Counted from the first letter of the stretch, positions 1-8,837 are shown. The stretch is 59,128 nucleotides of DNA from an uncultured Marivita sp. (GCA_947503115.1 CANNCS010000009.1:1-59128), one strand, 5' to 3'. The notes: generated by a model not told the origin, from the sequence alone. Made by a program: numbers and translations.

Positions 1-88
1 TGTCGGAGCGTCTCATCCGCCAATCATGCCACGACGCAGCAGCGTTGGGAATCCTATGTCAGGCGGGGAACACTAGGCTCCCGGCTGC

Positions 89-475
89 CTATTCAATGTA
101 GCGCCTCAAATCCTGCGCCCGAACACGTCCCAGCTCGATCTTGCAGGATTCGATTGCAATACCCGTACCAGAGCCGCCGCCAAACGTGGCCCCGACATAG
201 TCACATTGCGCGTCGCGATAGGCAGACCATGCCTCTTGCGCCGCCTCGAGCGCTGGAGCGGTCACAGACCTGCCGGTAACGGTGTCCAGTTCGTCGGCAG
301 AGGTTTTCGCAAAGTCGAGGTAAATCTCGATTGTCGCATCTATGCGATCAAGCGTGTTGGACACGCAGGCGCTGATTTCGACCTGACTGCCGCCACCGCA
401 TTCGGTTGCAGGGTCGGCAAAGCCAACAATCGGCAGACAAAACAACATGAACAGCGCAGGCACATGGATCTTCAT
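89..475 (-). CDS. Secreted LprI-like (DUF1311) protein
   Basis: A 128-residue protein with a clear Sec signal peptide (K2, a hydrophobic stretch to about residue 20, then a cleavable FADPA). The mature part has C-C-C-C spacing and a W-x-x-Y-R-D-x-Q-C motif near residue 83-91, followed by a C-terminal stretch ending LRRYIE. These are hallmarks of the DUF1311/LprI family, whose mycobacterial founder inhibits host lysozyme. The role here is probably periplasmic and unknown. It is transcribed alone, upstream of nothing related. Family assignment is by motif only; lysozyme inhibition is family knowledge, not seen here. Confidence 0.7.
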   Translation of the reverse strand: MKIHVPALFMLFCLPIVGFADPATECGGGSQVEISACVSNTLDRIDATIEIYLDFAKTSADELDTVTGRSVTAPALEAAQEAWSAYRDAQCDYVGATFGGGSGTGIAIESCKIELGRVRAQDLRRYIE

Positions 476-619
476 GGTTCAATCTTCGACAATCTACGGT
501 GGGCGGTAGACGCGCGCTCCGACTTTGGTGTTGGAACGCATACAACGCGGAAAGCGATTGCGTTACAAGCTGCGTTCATCGCGCCGACGCCACAACCAAT
601 ATGTCGGCGGCGCAATCGC

Positions 620-1024
620 TTAGTTGCTCAACCGATCCAACCAGCCATCCACGCGAGCCTTGTTCACCCCCATGTCGGATTGCCCGAACCGCAGGCGCGC
701 GAACAATTCCAGCACGTCATCGCTTTTCATCACTGTGGTATAGTCGGGAAAGCCCATCCACTGAGACCGGGTCACATAGGTCACCTTTCCTTCTTCCACG
801 CTGCCGGTCAGCACTTCGGTGCGCGGCGTGGCAAGGATGATGCGGTCCAGTTCGGCAAAGGTACCATCCTGAGCGAGAATACGACGGCGAACACCGCCTG
901 CGAGGTCCTGATCCGCCGTCACCTTGGGATCGACATGCCAGACAGCGGGGTCCGATGGGGCAAGTCTGATCCATGCCAGACCACCAACAACAATCAAGAC
1001 CAGCGCCCAGAAAATCACTTTCAC
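620..1024 (-). CDS. DUF1499-family membrane-anchored protein
   Basis: 134 residues beginning with one hydrophobic segment (residues 4-20) that is probably a membrane anchor, followed by a soluble domain containing VTYVTRSQWMGFPDY. That motif is typical of DUF1499, a family of unknown function in which a short polar domain follows an anchor. The start codon is GTG at 1024 with an AAGGA ribosome binding site a few bases upstream. It lies 57 bases downstream of the agmatinase-family gene on the same strand and could be its last operon member. No catalytic residues can be named. Confidence 0.65.
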   Translation of the reverse strand: MKVIFWALVLIVVGGLAWIRLAPSDPAVWHVDPKVTADQDLAGGVRRRILAQDGTFAELDRIILATPRTEVLTGSVEEGKVTYVTRSQWMGFPDYTTVMKSDDVLELFARLRFGQSDMGVNKARVDGWLDRLSN

Positions 1025-1081
1025 GACGTCCTTATCCTTGCTTCAATGGGGCACCTGCCCTTTGAAAACTTGTACAGACCT

Positions 1082-2044
1082 TCAGACTTTGCGGGTCCAA
1101 CCCCAAAGCGACAGAATCTCTGTCGCAACATGCGCGCCCGCCACAGCCGTAATCCCTGATGCATCGAATGGTGGGCTGACTTCAACCACATCTCCACCCA
1201 TCAGTTCGATCCCGGCGATATTTCGCAGGATCACCGCTATGTCAGCACTGGACGGGCCACCCCAGACCGGGGTGCCTGTACCGGGGGCGTAGGCCGGATC
1301 GAGGCAGTCGATGTCGAAGGTAAGGTAGGTGGGGTAATCCTTGAGGATCTCGCAGATCTTCAGGGCCACCGCTTCGGGTCCGATGCGATGCATCTCCCGC
1401 GCATCGATGATGTTGAACCCCATCGTGTCCGGGTTGTCGGTGCGGATACCGACCTGAACCGACCGCGCGGGATCCACCAAACCTAGTTTGACCGCCTTAT
1501 ATAGAAACGTCCCGTGGTCGATCCGCTCCATATCGTCATCGGCCCATGTGTCGGTATGGGCGTCAAACTGGAGCAGGGACAGAGGGCCGTATTTTTCGGC
1601 ATAGGCCTCGAGGATCGGCAGAGTGATGTAGTGATCACCGCCCAGAGTCACGGTGGCCGTATCCTGCGCCAAGATGCCCGCGATATGGGACTTTAGCGTT
1701 TCGGGGAACTCGGATGTTTTGGCATAGTCGAAGGCCAGATCGCCGTAGTCAGCAATCGCGAAGTCTTCGAGCACGTTATAGTCCCAACCATAGGGTTTGT
1801 CATAGGGCTGGAGGCTGGACGCCTCGCGGATGGCGCGGGGACCAAATCGGGTACCGGTGCGGTTGGTGACAGCCTGATCGAACGGCACGCCAGTGATGGC
1901 GATATCGACGTTGCGCAGGTCTTTGGTGTAGCGCCGCCGCAGGAACGATGTTGCCCCAGCAAAGGCGTTTTCGAAGCTCGCACCCTTCAGGTCGTCGCGG
2001 GTGAACGCGTGGTCAATCTGGGTTTTTGCGTCTTCAAGTGCCAT
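1082..2044 (-). CDS. speB: Agmatinase-family ureohydrolase
   Basis: A 320-residue arginase/agmatinase-family enzyme, expected to hydrolyse a guanidino compound (agmatine or a relative) to urea and an amine using two Mn ions. The metal-binding signature is complete: GGDHYITLP, then DAHTDTW, then DIDCLDPAYAPGTGTP. Length is normal for the family. A GGAG site lies 8 bases before the ATG, and the gene begins only 3 bases after the M20 amidohydrolase stop, so the two are co-transcribed. The substrate cannot be fixed from sequence: agmatinase, guanidinobutyrase and guanidinopropionase share these motifs. The symbol is a family-level guess. Confidence 0.85.
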   Translation of the reverse strand: MALEDAKTQIDHAFTRDDLKGASFENAFAGATSFLRRRYTKDLRNVDIAITGVPFDQAVTNRTGTRFGPRAIREASSLQPYDKPYGWDYNVLEDFAIADYGDLAFDYAKTSEFPETLKSHIAGILAQDTATVTLGGDHYITLPILEAYAEKYGPLSLLQFDAHTDTWADDDMERIDHGTFLYKAVKLGLVDPARSVQVGIRTDNPDTMGFNIIDAREMHRIGPEAVALKICEILKDYPTYLTFDIDCLDPAYAPGTGTPVWGGPSSADIAVILRNIAGIELMGGDVVEVSPPFDASGITAVAGAHVATEILSLWGWTRKV

Positions 2045-2047
2045 GGC

Positions 2048-3208
2048 TCACACTCCGTGCCGGGTTTCGATAAGGCGGGCAAAAAACGAAGCCCCAATGG
2101 TCGCCACTTCATCGTTGAAGTCAAACGCCGGATGGTGGCAGGACGGCCCTATCCCCTGCCCCAGAAAGAGAAACGCACCGGGACGGGCGTTCAGCATATA
2201 CGAAAAATCCTCTGCGCCCATTTCCGGTGGAAGATCGGTGACGGTCTTGCTTGCACCAACGACTTCGTTGGCGATCTGCGCCGCAAAAGCAGTTTGTGCT
2301 TCATGGTTGACCGTAGAGGGATAGTTCCGAACATAGTCCACAGAGCACTCCACGCCGTAGCTTGCCGCTTGACCGTGGGCGATTTCGCTTACTCTGCGTT
2401 CAACCATATCGCGCAGATCAGGGTCAAAGCTGCGCACAGTGCCCGACAGTTTGACAGTCTCGGGGATGATGTTGGTGGCAGACCCGCCAGAGATCATTGT
2501 CACCGACACAACCAGCGGCAAAAGCGGATTGGCGTTGCGCGACACGATGGTTTGCAGCGCCTGCCCTATGGCCAGAGCGCAAGGCATCGGGTCTTTGCAA
2601 GCCGACGGATAGGCCCCATGCCCCCCGACGCCGTGCACGGTGATGTGAAAATCATCCACCGCCGCCATAATCGGGCCCGGAGTGGTGCGCAGCGTGCCCG
2701 CCTCTCCGAAGGGATCAGTGTGCAGTGCATAGACCTCTTCGATGCCGAAGCGATCCATTATGCCCTCTTCCACCATCATGCGCCCACCACCAAGGGTTTC
2801 TTCGGCCGGCTGAAAAATCAACGCCGCCGTGCCCTTGAATCGACGGGTCTCTGCAAGGTAGCGCGCGGCCCCCAGCAGCATCGTCGTGTGACCGTCATGC
2901 CCACAGGCGTGCATTTTTCCGGGGATCGTCGAGGCCCATTCCGCGCCCGTGGTTTCATCCATTGGCAAGGCGTCCATGTCAGCGCGGAGGCCAGTGACAG
3001 GCCCATCGCCCTGCCCGCGGATCAGCGCCACAACACCCGTTTGCGCAATCCCTTCGTGGATTTCATCAACGCCAAATTCCTTGAGACGTTCGACAACGAA
3101 GGCCGCGGTTTCATGGCAATCAAGGCTCAGTTCGGGGTGCATATGCAGGTGGCGCCGCCACGTTTTCATGTCATCGGCGTAATCCCCGATCCGGTTGATG
3201 ATGGCCAT
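2048..3208 (-). CDS. M20-family metal-dependent amidohydrolase
   Basis: A 386-residue M20D peptidase/amidohydrolase of the hippurate hydrolase/IAA-amino acid hydrolase type, which removes N-acyl groups from amino acids or cleaves related amides. It opens with RRHLHMHPELS and has the metal motif HACGHDGHTTM, GGGRMMVEEG, and a dimerisation domain with VNVT-type strands. I chose the ATG at 3208 (MAIINRIG), preceded by GGGAG, rather than an in-frame ATG 28 codons upstream that would add a non-homologous extension reaching back over mazG. It is first gene of an operon with the agmatinase-like enzyme, suggesting catabolism of an acylated or guanidinylated amino compound (inference). Confidence 0.85.
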   Translation of the reverse strand: MAIINRIGDYADDMKTWRRHLHMHPELSLDCHETAAFVVERLKEFGVDEIHEGIAQTGVVALIRGQGDGPVTGLRADMDALPMDETTGAEWASTIPGKMHACGHDGHTTMLLGAARYLAETRRFKGTAALIFQPAEETLGGGRMMVEEGIMDRFGIEEVYALHTDPFGEAGTLRTTPGPIMAAVDDFHITVHGVGGHGAYPSACKDPMPCALAIGQALQTIVSRNANPLLPLVVSVTMISGGSATNIIPETVKLSGTVRSFDPDLRDMVERRVSEIAHGQAASYGVECSVDYVRNYPSTVNHEAQTAFAAQIANEVVGASKTVTDLPPEMGAEDFSYMLNARPGAFLFLGQGIGPSCHHPAFDFNDEVATIGASFFARLIETRHGV

Positions 3209-3271
3209 GGGTGGACTCCCTCGCGCTGATACCGCATCCCTGCATGTAGACAGCAAATCCGGGGGGCTGCA

Positions 3272-4078
3272 ATGCGAGATGACCTGATCCACAATCCTAC
3301 GGGCGGGATGCCCCGACTGCTTGAAATCATGCGTCGGCTGCGCGACCCCGAAACTGGTTGCCCCTGGGACATCGAACAGGATTTCGCGTCGATCGCGCCC
3401 TACACGATCGAAGAAGCGTATGAGGTAGAAGACGCCATCGAGCGTGAAGCGTGGGACGAGCTAAAGGGTGAATTGGGCGATCTGCTGTTGCAGTCGGTCT
3501 ATCACACGCAGATGGCCGAAGAGGCTGGCATGTTCAGCTTTGACGACGTGGCGAACGCGATTTCGGACAAGATGGTCGCCCGGCACCCTCATGTTTTCGG
3601 AGATGAAAGCCGGGACAAATCCGCCGAACAACAGGTGCTGGACTGGGAACAAATCAAAGCGGCGGAACGCGCGGGCAAGCAGGAAACTGGCGTGTTGGAC
3701 GGGGTCGCCAAAGGCTTGCCGGCGCTGACACGGGCATTGAAGTTGCAGAATCGCGCGGCGCGGGTTGGATTTGACTGGCCTTCCACGGACGAGGTCTTGG
3801 ACAAGATCGTCGAAGAAGCGCAAGAATTGCGCGACGTGCAAAATGACGAGGAACAGTTCGAGGAGTTTGGCGACCTGCTCTTCGTGATGGTCAATCTCGG
3901 ACGCCATATGGGGCTTGACCCGGAAGCAGCATTGCGCGCCGCCAATACCAAGTTCACCCGGCGGTTCGAGAGCATTGAAGTGGCTTTGGCCGCCGAAGGC
4001 CGCAGTCCGAAGGACAGCGATCTGGCCGAGATGGACGCGCTTTGGAATGCGGCAAAGGCGGCGGAGAAAGGCGCATAG
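3272..4078 (+). CDS. mazG: Nucleoside triphosphate pyrophosphohydrolase MazG
   Basis: 268 residues with two MazG folds. The first has LRDPETGCPWDIEQ followed by YTIEEAYEVEDAI, with the E-E-x-x-E metal cluster; the second has DKIVEEAQELRD. MazG hydrolyses (d)NTPs to NMP and pyrophosphate and cleans the nucleotide pool of aberrant NTPs. Length and domain pair match the full-length E. coli type. It is divergent from the M20 amidohydrolase with 63 bases between starts and is probably monocistronic. Confidence 0.93.
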   Translation: MRDDLIHNPTGGMPRLLEIMRRLRDPETGCPWDIEQDFASIAPYTIEEAYEVEDAIEREAWDELKGELGDLLLQSVYHTQMAEEAGMFSFDDVANAISDKMVARHPHVFGDESRDKSAEQQVLDWEQIKAAERAGKQETGVLDGVAKGLPALTRALKLQNRAARVGFDWPSTDEVLDKIVEEAQELRDVQNDEEQFEEFGDLLFVMVNLGRHMGLDPEAALRAANTKFTRRFESIEVALAAEGRSPKDSDLAEMDALWNAAKAAEKGA

Positions 4079-4273
4079 GCCTTTACGAGAAGGCTCGCTG
4101 ACCCACGCGTCAAAGAAACATGTGGCAGGGTCCAACGGCCCAATTTCTTTGGCCACGTCCCGGGCATCTTGCAGGTTCTGGCAGAGGCAGGCGAACATAT
4201 CGGCATCGACGCAATCGACTCGTTCTAACGCAAACCGCTTGAGCCGCCACAGCTTCTTGGCGCACCCGTCTGA

Positions 4274-4510
4274 AGCCAATCCGAAGTTGAAAACATCGCT
4301 CTACAGCACGTTCTGCTTTTACAGATCACCCACGGATTTGGCACGCAGGCTTACAGTCCGGACGGGAGTATTCAACTCTGGGTCACACCCGAGGAATTCC
4401 AGAACCGCAGTTTTGACCGGGTCAAACACACCTGTTTCCATGCGAAAGATCTTACTTGCAGCCGCGCATATGATCGTCCTGCAATCATCCAAAGAAAAAA
4501 CGCGCCCTGA
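4274..4510 (+). pseudogene. Remnant of a DUF1963-like gene (C-terminal part only)
   Basis: The stretch 4081-4550 holds no intact gene. An open frame of 78 codons from 4274, with no plausible start, reads LLLQI...GSIQLWVTPEEFQNRSFDRV. This resembles the C-terminal signature of DUF1963 proteins (LLLQI, then YFWI-x-x-x-DL-x-x-R-x-FD-x-V). The same frame has a stop at 4271-4273, and the N-terminal two thirds of the family are absent upstream. I read it as a decayed gene. On the minus strand about 60 codons (4100-4279) also look codon-like (LQDARDVAKEIGPLDPA) but run on into antisense mazG; I cannot assign them. Confidence 0.4.
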
Positions 4511-4550
4511 TCACAGAGCGCGTTTTCCAAAAATTCGAAAGTTCAGACGC

Positions 4551-4784
4551 TTACTGCGCTTCGTTGATGAACTTCACCGCGTCGCCGAATGTCTGGATCG
4601 TTTCGGCTGCGTCGTCCGGGATCTCAATGCCGAACTCTTCTTCGAACGCCATGACCAGCTCGACGGTGTCGAGGCTGTCAGCGCCGAGGTCGTCGATGAA
4701 CGACGCGTTCTCAACAACTTTGTCCTCTTCGACACCAAGGTGCTCGACAACAATTTTCTTAACGCGATCTGCGACGTCGCTCAT
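4551..4784 (-). CDS. acpP: Acyl carrier protein
   Basis: 77 residues, acidic, with the phosphopantetheine attachment motif [10 protein letters not shown]; Ser37 carries the prosthetic group. AcpP shuttles growing acyl chains in type II fatty acid synthesis in the cytoplasm. Length and sequence are canonical. It is last in the run fabD-fabG-acpP on the minus strand, but a 270-base gap after fabG with its own promoter-like sequence suggests separate, strong expression. A GAGGAT ribosome binding site precedes the ATG. Confidence 0.98.
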   Translation of the reverse strand: MSDVADRVKKIVVEHLGVEEDKVVENASFIDDLGADSLDTVELVMAFEEEFGIEIPDDAAETIQTFGDAVKFINEAQ

Positions 4785-4938
4785 GTTTTCATCCTCACAG
4801 TTTCGTCGGCGCGGAGGCCGGGTTAGCCCGCGCCCGGGCGGAATTGAACTTGCCCTTGCGGGCGACGGTTTGTGTCACGGTCGAACGCCAACGACCAGAG
4901 TTGTCCGAAATTCACCGGACGGGTCCCAAACCTGCGCC

Positions 4939-4966
4939 GCTATAGCACATGGAATCGGGATGGCAA
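4939..4966 (-). promoter_or_regulatory. Probable acpP promoter
   Basis: On the minus strand TTGCCA (4966-4961) and TATAGC (4944-4939) are separated by 16 bases. They lie about 155 bases upstream of the acpP start, in the only long non-coding gap of the fab cluster. This would leave a roughly 150-base 5' leader on acpP mRNA. The call is by resemblance to the sigma70 consensus only. Confidence 0.45.
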
Positions 4967-5053
4967 ACGCTTTCAACACAAACGCGTGCAGAGGAAAACC
5001 ATTGAGATTTCAGGCATTTCTGCACCTGCACAATCCCAGTTTCCTCAGCGAAA

Positions 5054-5791
5054 TCAGAGCATTGCCATACCACCATTCACGTGCAGCGTGGTTCCCGTGA
5101 CATAGGCGGCCTCGGGGCTGGAGAGATAAAGAACCGCAGCGGCGATCTCTTCCGGGGTGCCCATGCGGCCCGAGGGAATCTGTGTCAGAATGGTCGATTT
5201 CTGGTCATCAGTCAGCTTGTCAGTCATCGCGGTTTCGATAAATCCCGGCGCAACCGCGTTCACCGTGATCCCGCGCGAGGCGACCTCATAGGCCAGCGAT
5301 TTCGACATGCCCACCATGCCGGCCTTGGCAGCAGCGTAATTGCCCTGACCCGGATTGCCAGTGGCGCCCACAACCGACGAGATGTTGACGATGCGGCCCC
5401 AGCGCGCCTTCATCATCCCGCGCAGCACGCCTTTGCACAGCTTGAACGTGGCGGTCAGGTTCACGTCGATGACCGACTGCCATTCCTCATCCGACATGCG
5501 CATGAACAGGTTGTCACGGGTGATGCCCGCGTTGTTCACGAGGATGTCGACACTGCCCATCGCGTCCGCCGCCTGTTTCGGCAGAGCCGCCACGGCTTCG
5601 GGATCGCTCAAATTGCAGGGAAAAACATGGGCACGGTCGCCCAGTTCAGCCGCCAGCGCCTCGAGAGGTTCAGTACGGGTGCCGGAGAGGCCGACCGTGG
5701 CCCCGCTCGCGTGAAGCGCACGCGCGATCTCGCCGCCGATGCCACCCGATGCGCCAGTGATCAACGCTGTCTTGCCTGTCAAATCGAACAT
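5054..5791 (-). CDS. fabG: 3-oxoacyl-ACP reductase
   Basis: 245-residue short-chain dehydrogenase that reduces 3-oxoacyl-ACP with NADPH in fatty acid elongation. It has the Rossmann motif TGASGGIG (12-19), NNAG (86-89), and the catalytic set N111, S139, Y152, K156. The start is taken at MFDLTGKTAL (5791), which aligns with the family and has AAGGAC just upstream; an ATG six codons earlier lacks such a site. It lies between fabD and acpP, the usual context that separates FabG from other reductases of this fold. Confidence 0.95.
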   Translation of the reverse strand: MFDLTGKTALITGASGGIGGEIARALHASGATVGLSGTRTEPLEALAAELGDRAHVFPCNLSDPEAVAALPKQAADAMGSVDILVNNAGITRDNLFMRMSDEEWQSVIDVNLTATFKLCKGVLRGMMKARWGRIVNISSVVGATGNPGQGNYAAAKAGMVGMSKSLAYEVASRGITVNAVAPGFIETAMTDKLTDDQKSTILTQIPSGRMGTPEEIAAAVLYLSSPEAAYVTGTTLHVNGGMAML

Positions 5792-5831
5792 ATCGTCGTC
5801 CTTTTTCATCTCGTTTTAACTTGGGGCTCGC

Positions 5832-5853
5832 AGAATCTTCGTACGAAGATTCT
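5832..5853. repeat. Perfect 22-bp palindrome with TTCGTACGAA core
   Basis: A 22-base perfect palindrome with core CTTCGTACGAAG lies in the fabD-fabG gap, 25 bases after the fabD stop. The same core recurs at 19299-19322, just at the end of nnr. In RNA it would fold as a hairpin on either strand. It may act as a 3'-end or processing element; no T-tract follows directly on the minus strand. Confidence 0.6.
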
Positions 5854-5878
5854 AGGGCGCGCCCATAAAATTCTGGGC

Positions 5879-6814
5879 TCAGCCTTCTTGCGTCGCCGCC
5901 TGCACATCCGCAGCAGATCCAACCGCGCGGGTCGTGGCCGACCGTTCGATGCGCCGCACCATTCCAATCAGGGCTTTACCTGCACCGACTTCCCAGAAGT
6001 CGTCCACGCCCTGCCCAATCATCCAGTTCACGGATTCGCGCCAACGCACCGCACCGGTGATTTGCTCGACCAGAAGCGTACGAATGGTCTCAGGATCGCT
6101 GATCGCCTCGGCACGGACATTCGCCACCACCGGCACCACCGGCGCTTTGATCGTCACGCGACCCAAAGCATCGGCCATCGCCTCGGCGGCGGGGGCCATC
6201 AGGTTACAATGGAACGGAGCGCTGACCGGAAGCAGCACCGCGCGCTTCGCTCCAGCCTCTTTCGCCAAATTGACCGCACGCTCGACGGCAGCCTTGTGGC
6301 CCGAGACCACAACCTGCCCTGGATCGTTGTCATTGGCTGCCGCACAAACCTCGCCTTGCGCTGCTGCTTCGGCCACTTTGCGCACATCCTCAAGGCCAAG
6401 CCCAAGCACCGCCGCCATCGCACCGACTCCCACCGGAACCGCGTCTTGCATTGCGGTGCCACGCGCCCGCAACAACCGCGCTGCATCCGACACCGACAGC
6501 GCCCCCGCAGCAGTCAAAGCAGAGTACTCACCCAGCGAATGCCCCGCGACATAGGCACCCGATTGTATCGCGATGCCTTCAGCCTCAAGCGCGCGTACCG
6601 CCGCGATGGATGTCGCCATCAACGCAGGTTGCGCATTGGCGGTCAGGGTCAGAGTTTCGATCTCCCCCTCCCAGATCAGCGCACTCAGCTTTTCTCCAAG
6701 CGCCTCGTCCACCTCTTCGAACACCGCACGCGCGCTCGGATAGGCCTCGGCCAGATCCTTGCCCATCCCAATTGTTTGCGCCCCTTGTCCGGGAAAAAGA
6801 AAAGCTCGGCTCAC
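5879..6814 (-). CDS. fabD: Malonyl-CoA:ACP transacylase
   Basis: 311 residues. The enzyme loads malonate from CoA onto AcpP. Catalytic S93 sits in GHSLGEYSAL and H202 in SAPFHCNLM; the N-terminus has FLFPGQGAQ. I chose a GTG start at 6814 because a strong GGAGG lies exactly 6 bases upstream and the protein then begins SRAFLFPGQ as in homologues; an ATG eight codons further up lacks a site and would add an unconserved leader. First gene of fabD-fabG-acpP. Confidence 0.96.
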   Translation of the reverse strand: MSRAFLFPGQGAQTIGMGKDLAEAYPSARAVFEEVDEALGEKLSALIWEGEIETLTLTANAQPALMATSIAAVRALEAEGIAIQSGAYVAGHSLGEYSALTAAGALSVSDAARLLRARGTAMQDAVPVGVGAMAAVLGLGLEDVRKVAEAAAQGEVCAAANDNDPGQVVVSGHKAAVERAVNLAKEAGAKRAVLLPVSAPFHCNLMAPAAEAMADALGRVTIKAPVVPVVANVRAEAISDPETIRTLLVEQITGAVRWRESVNWMIGQGVDDFWEVGAGKALIGMVRRIERSATTRAVGSAADVQAATQEG

Positions 6815-6962
6815 GGCATGCCTCCTTGTTTGGTCCACATGCCATTACAACCCGTACCGCAGCGACGCAACGTTGCTGCACTTATTCTGTGCATTGACGA
6901 AGATTGCGCCCCGCGCGCGACAGGATAGCTCTGGGTAAACAGACCTAGACCGGAATTGCCCC

Positions 6963-8180
6963 ATGCCCGCAACAAACACCACTGCCCGATATGGCTTTGT
7001 CGCCAAGACGTTTCACTGGCTGACCGCGCTTGGCATCCTCACGGTAATCCCGCTGGGAATCATCGCCAACGACCTGCCCTACGACACCGCCCAGCAACTT
7101 GCCGAGAAGGCGTGGCTGTTCTCGTTGCACAAGACAGTCGGTGTGACGCTGTTCTTTGTCGCCTTCGCCCGTATCCTTTGGGCGATACAACAACCCAAGC
7201 CCGCACCTCTCCACCCCAATCGCAGGGGCGAAACGTTGCTGGCTGAAATCGTGCACTGGCTGCTTTATGGGTCCTTGGTACTGGTCCCGCTGTCCGGATG
7301 GGTCCATCACGCCGCAACCGAAGGGTTTGCGCCGATCTGGTGGCCATTCGGGCAAAATCTACCGCTGGTGCCAGAAAACCTGAGCCTGTCGGAAACGGCA
7401 GCAGGGTTGCATGTCGTGTTCGAACGGGTGCTGATCGTCTCTCTGATCTTGCACATCGCGGGCGCAATCAAACATGCGGTGATCGACAAGGACGACACGC
7501 TTGCCCGAATGTTGCCAGGACGTCGCGTCGGGGTACCACCGACGCCGTATACGAAGCACAAAATCCTGCCACCGGTGCTGGCCGGAGCTGTCTGGGCTGC
7601 AGCGATCAGCGCCGGAAGCGTTCTGGGTGTTTACCAGAAAAGCATCGCCATCGCCGCAGAAGCCCCCGCCCTGCAACAGGTGGAAAGCGATTGGGCCGTG
7701 ACCGATGGCACGCTGGGGATCACAGTGCAGCAGATGGGGTCAACCGTCTCCGGCAGCTTCGCCGAGTGGACCGCCGATATCACCTTTGACGAGACGGTCG
7801 GCAGTGGCGTGGCCGGGTCTGTGGATGTCAAAATCGCAATCCCCTCGCTCACACTCGGGTCGGTGACGCAACAAGCAATGGGGCCGGATTACTTTGCCAG
7901 TGCCGAGTTCCCGACCGCCCGCTTCACAGCAGAGCTACTGGTATCCGAAACGGGTTATCTTGCCGAAGGGGTGCTGACTTTGCGTGGGATCGAACACCCC
8001 GTTTCGCTGCCCTTTGATTTGGCGTTCGACGGCGCGACAGCACGGGTTCAAGGCGCAACCGAAGTGGACCGGCGCACCTACGAGATCGGCACGGGCATGA
8101 CGGATGATGGCCAGCTCGGTTTCGCGGTCAGTGTGACCGTGGACCTAACCGCCGTGCGCGGCGGGGACGCTACAAACTGA
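6963..8180 (+). CDS. Cytochrome b561-YceI fusion protein
   Basis: 405 residues joining two domains. Residues 1-185 are a four-helix cytochrome b561 with probable haem ligands H18 (FHWL), H56 (LHKTVG), H150 and H164. A fifth membrane helix at about 203-222 leads into a periplasmic YceI-like beta barrel (about 240-405) of the kind that binds polyisoprenoids such as quinones. The family would move electrons across the inner membrane; the barrel could hold the quinone or lipid substrate (inference). A separate YceI gene lies convergent downstream across a shared terminator. Confidence 0.9.
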   Translation: MPATNTTARYGFVAKTFHWLTALGILTVIPLGIIANDLPYDTAQQLAEKAWLFSLHKTVGVTLFFVAFARILWAIQQPKPAPLHPNRRGETLLAEIVHWLLYGSLVLVPLSGWVHHAATEGFAPIWWPFGQNLPLVPENLSLSETAAGLHVVFERVLIVSLILHIAGAIKHAVIDKDDTLARMLPGRRVGVPPTPYTKHKILPPVLAGAVWAAAISAGSVLGVYQKSIAIAAEAPALQQVESDWAVTDGTLGITVQQMGSTVSGSFAEWTADITFDETVGSGVAGSVDVKIAIPSLTLGSVTQQAMGPDYFASAEFPTARFTAELLVSETGYLAEGVLTLRGIEHPVSLPFDLAFDGATARVQGATEVDRRTYEIGTGMTDDGQLGFAVSVTVDLTAVRGGDATN

Positions 8181-8200
8181 CAAACCGCCACATACATCGC

Positions 8201-8231
8201 AAAAAACCCCGGGTGTTCGCCCGGGGTTTTC
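8201..8231. terminator. Bidirectional terminator between convergent YceI genes
   Basis: AACCCCGGG and CCCGGGGTT form a 9-bp stem around a TGTTCG loop, flanked by A6 on one side and TTTT on the other, so it can stop transcription from both strands. Confidence 0.9.
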
Positions 8232-8252
8232 TAGTTCAGCAGTGGCTGAAGA

Positions 8253-8837
8253 TCAGGAATCGGTGCCGTCGACCTTCATTGCTTCGATGGAAATCTGCAA
8301 TTGCACTTCGTCACTCACGTAAGGTGCGAACATGCCCAGATCAAACTCGCTGCGTACCAGCGTTGCAGAGGCATCAAAGCCCGCCCACGGCTTACCTGCC
8401 ATCGGGTGATCGCCCGACTGGTTCAGCGTCGCGGCCAGAGTGACCGGCTTGGTCACGCCGTTGAGGGTTAGGTCACCGATGATGTTGGCCGTTGTATCGC
8501 CGGTCACTTCGATTGACGTGGAGGTGAAGGTCACCATTTCGTCTTCAGCCGCGCCAAAGAAATCGGCGGACATGAAGTGCTCAAAGCGGCCTTCCCAGCC
8601 GGTGAACATCGATCGCACCGGGAAGGACACGGTCACAGACGAATTGGCCGGGTCTTCCTGATCGAATTGAATGTCACCCTCGAAGCCTGAAAACATTCCC
8701 CAAGTCGTGGAGTAACCGAGGTGGTTATAGGAAAAGAGGATTTGGCTGTGGCTTGCGTCCAACGCATAAGCTTCGGGCTCCGCCTGCGCGGCAAGAGGCA
8801 GTGCGACCAAGGCGGCAGCGAGAAGTGTCTTGTTCAT
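8253..8837 (-). CDS. Periplasmic YceI-family polyisoprenoid-binding protein
   Basis: 194 residues with a Sec signal peptide (MNKTLLAAALVALPLAAQA) and a single YceI lipocalin-like domain starting YALDASHSQILFSYNHLGYS. The family binds long isoprenoid chains in the periplasm and is often paired with cytochrome b561. Here the pairing is direct: the convergent neighbour is itself a b561-YceI fusion. The two YceI copies differ in sequence, so this is not a recent duplication. Confidence 0.92.
   Translation of the reverse strand: MNKTLLAAALVALPLAAQAEPEAYALDASHSQILFSYNHLGYSTTWGMFSGFEGDIQFDQEDPANSSVTVSFPVRSMFTGWEGRFEHFMSADFFGAAEDEMVTFTSTSIEVTGDTTANIIGDLTLNGVTKPVTLAATLNQSGDHPMAGKPWAGFDASATLVRSEFDLGMFAPYVSDEVQLQISIEAMKVDGTDS

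Noticed and set aside
1..88. The 3' end of a gene at the left edge
   Set aside because: Two plus-strand frames are open from the edge for 20 to 30 codons, but neither has convincing composition, so nothing is claimed here.
2009..3229. A 406-codon frame opposite the M20 amidohydrolase
   Set aside because: Shadow of a gene with complete catalytic motifs.
5081..6928. A 615-codon open frame on the plus strand opposite fabG and fabD
   Set aside because: It is antisense to two clear fatty acid genes, is rich in Arg/His and has no recognisable motif. High GC makes such long shadows common.
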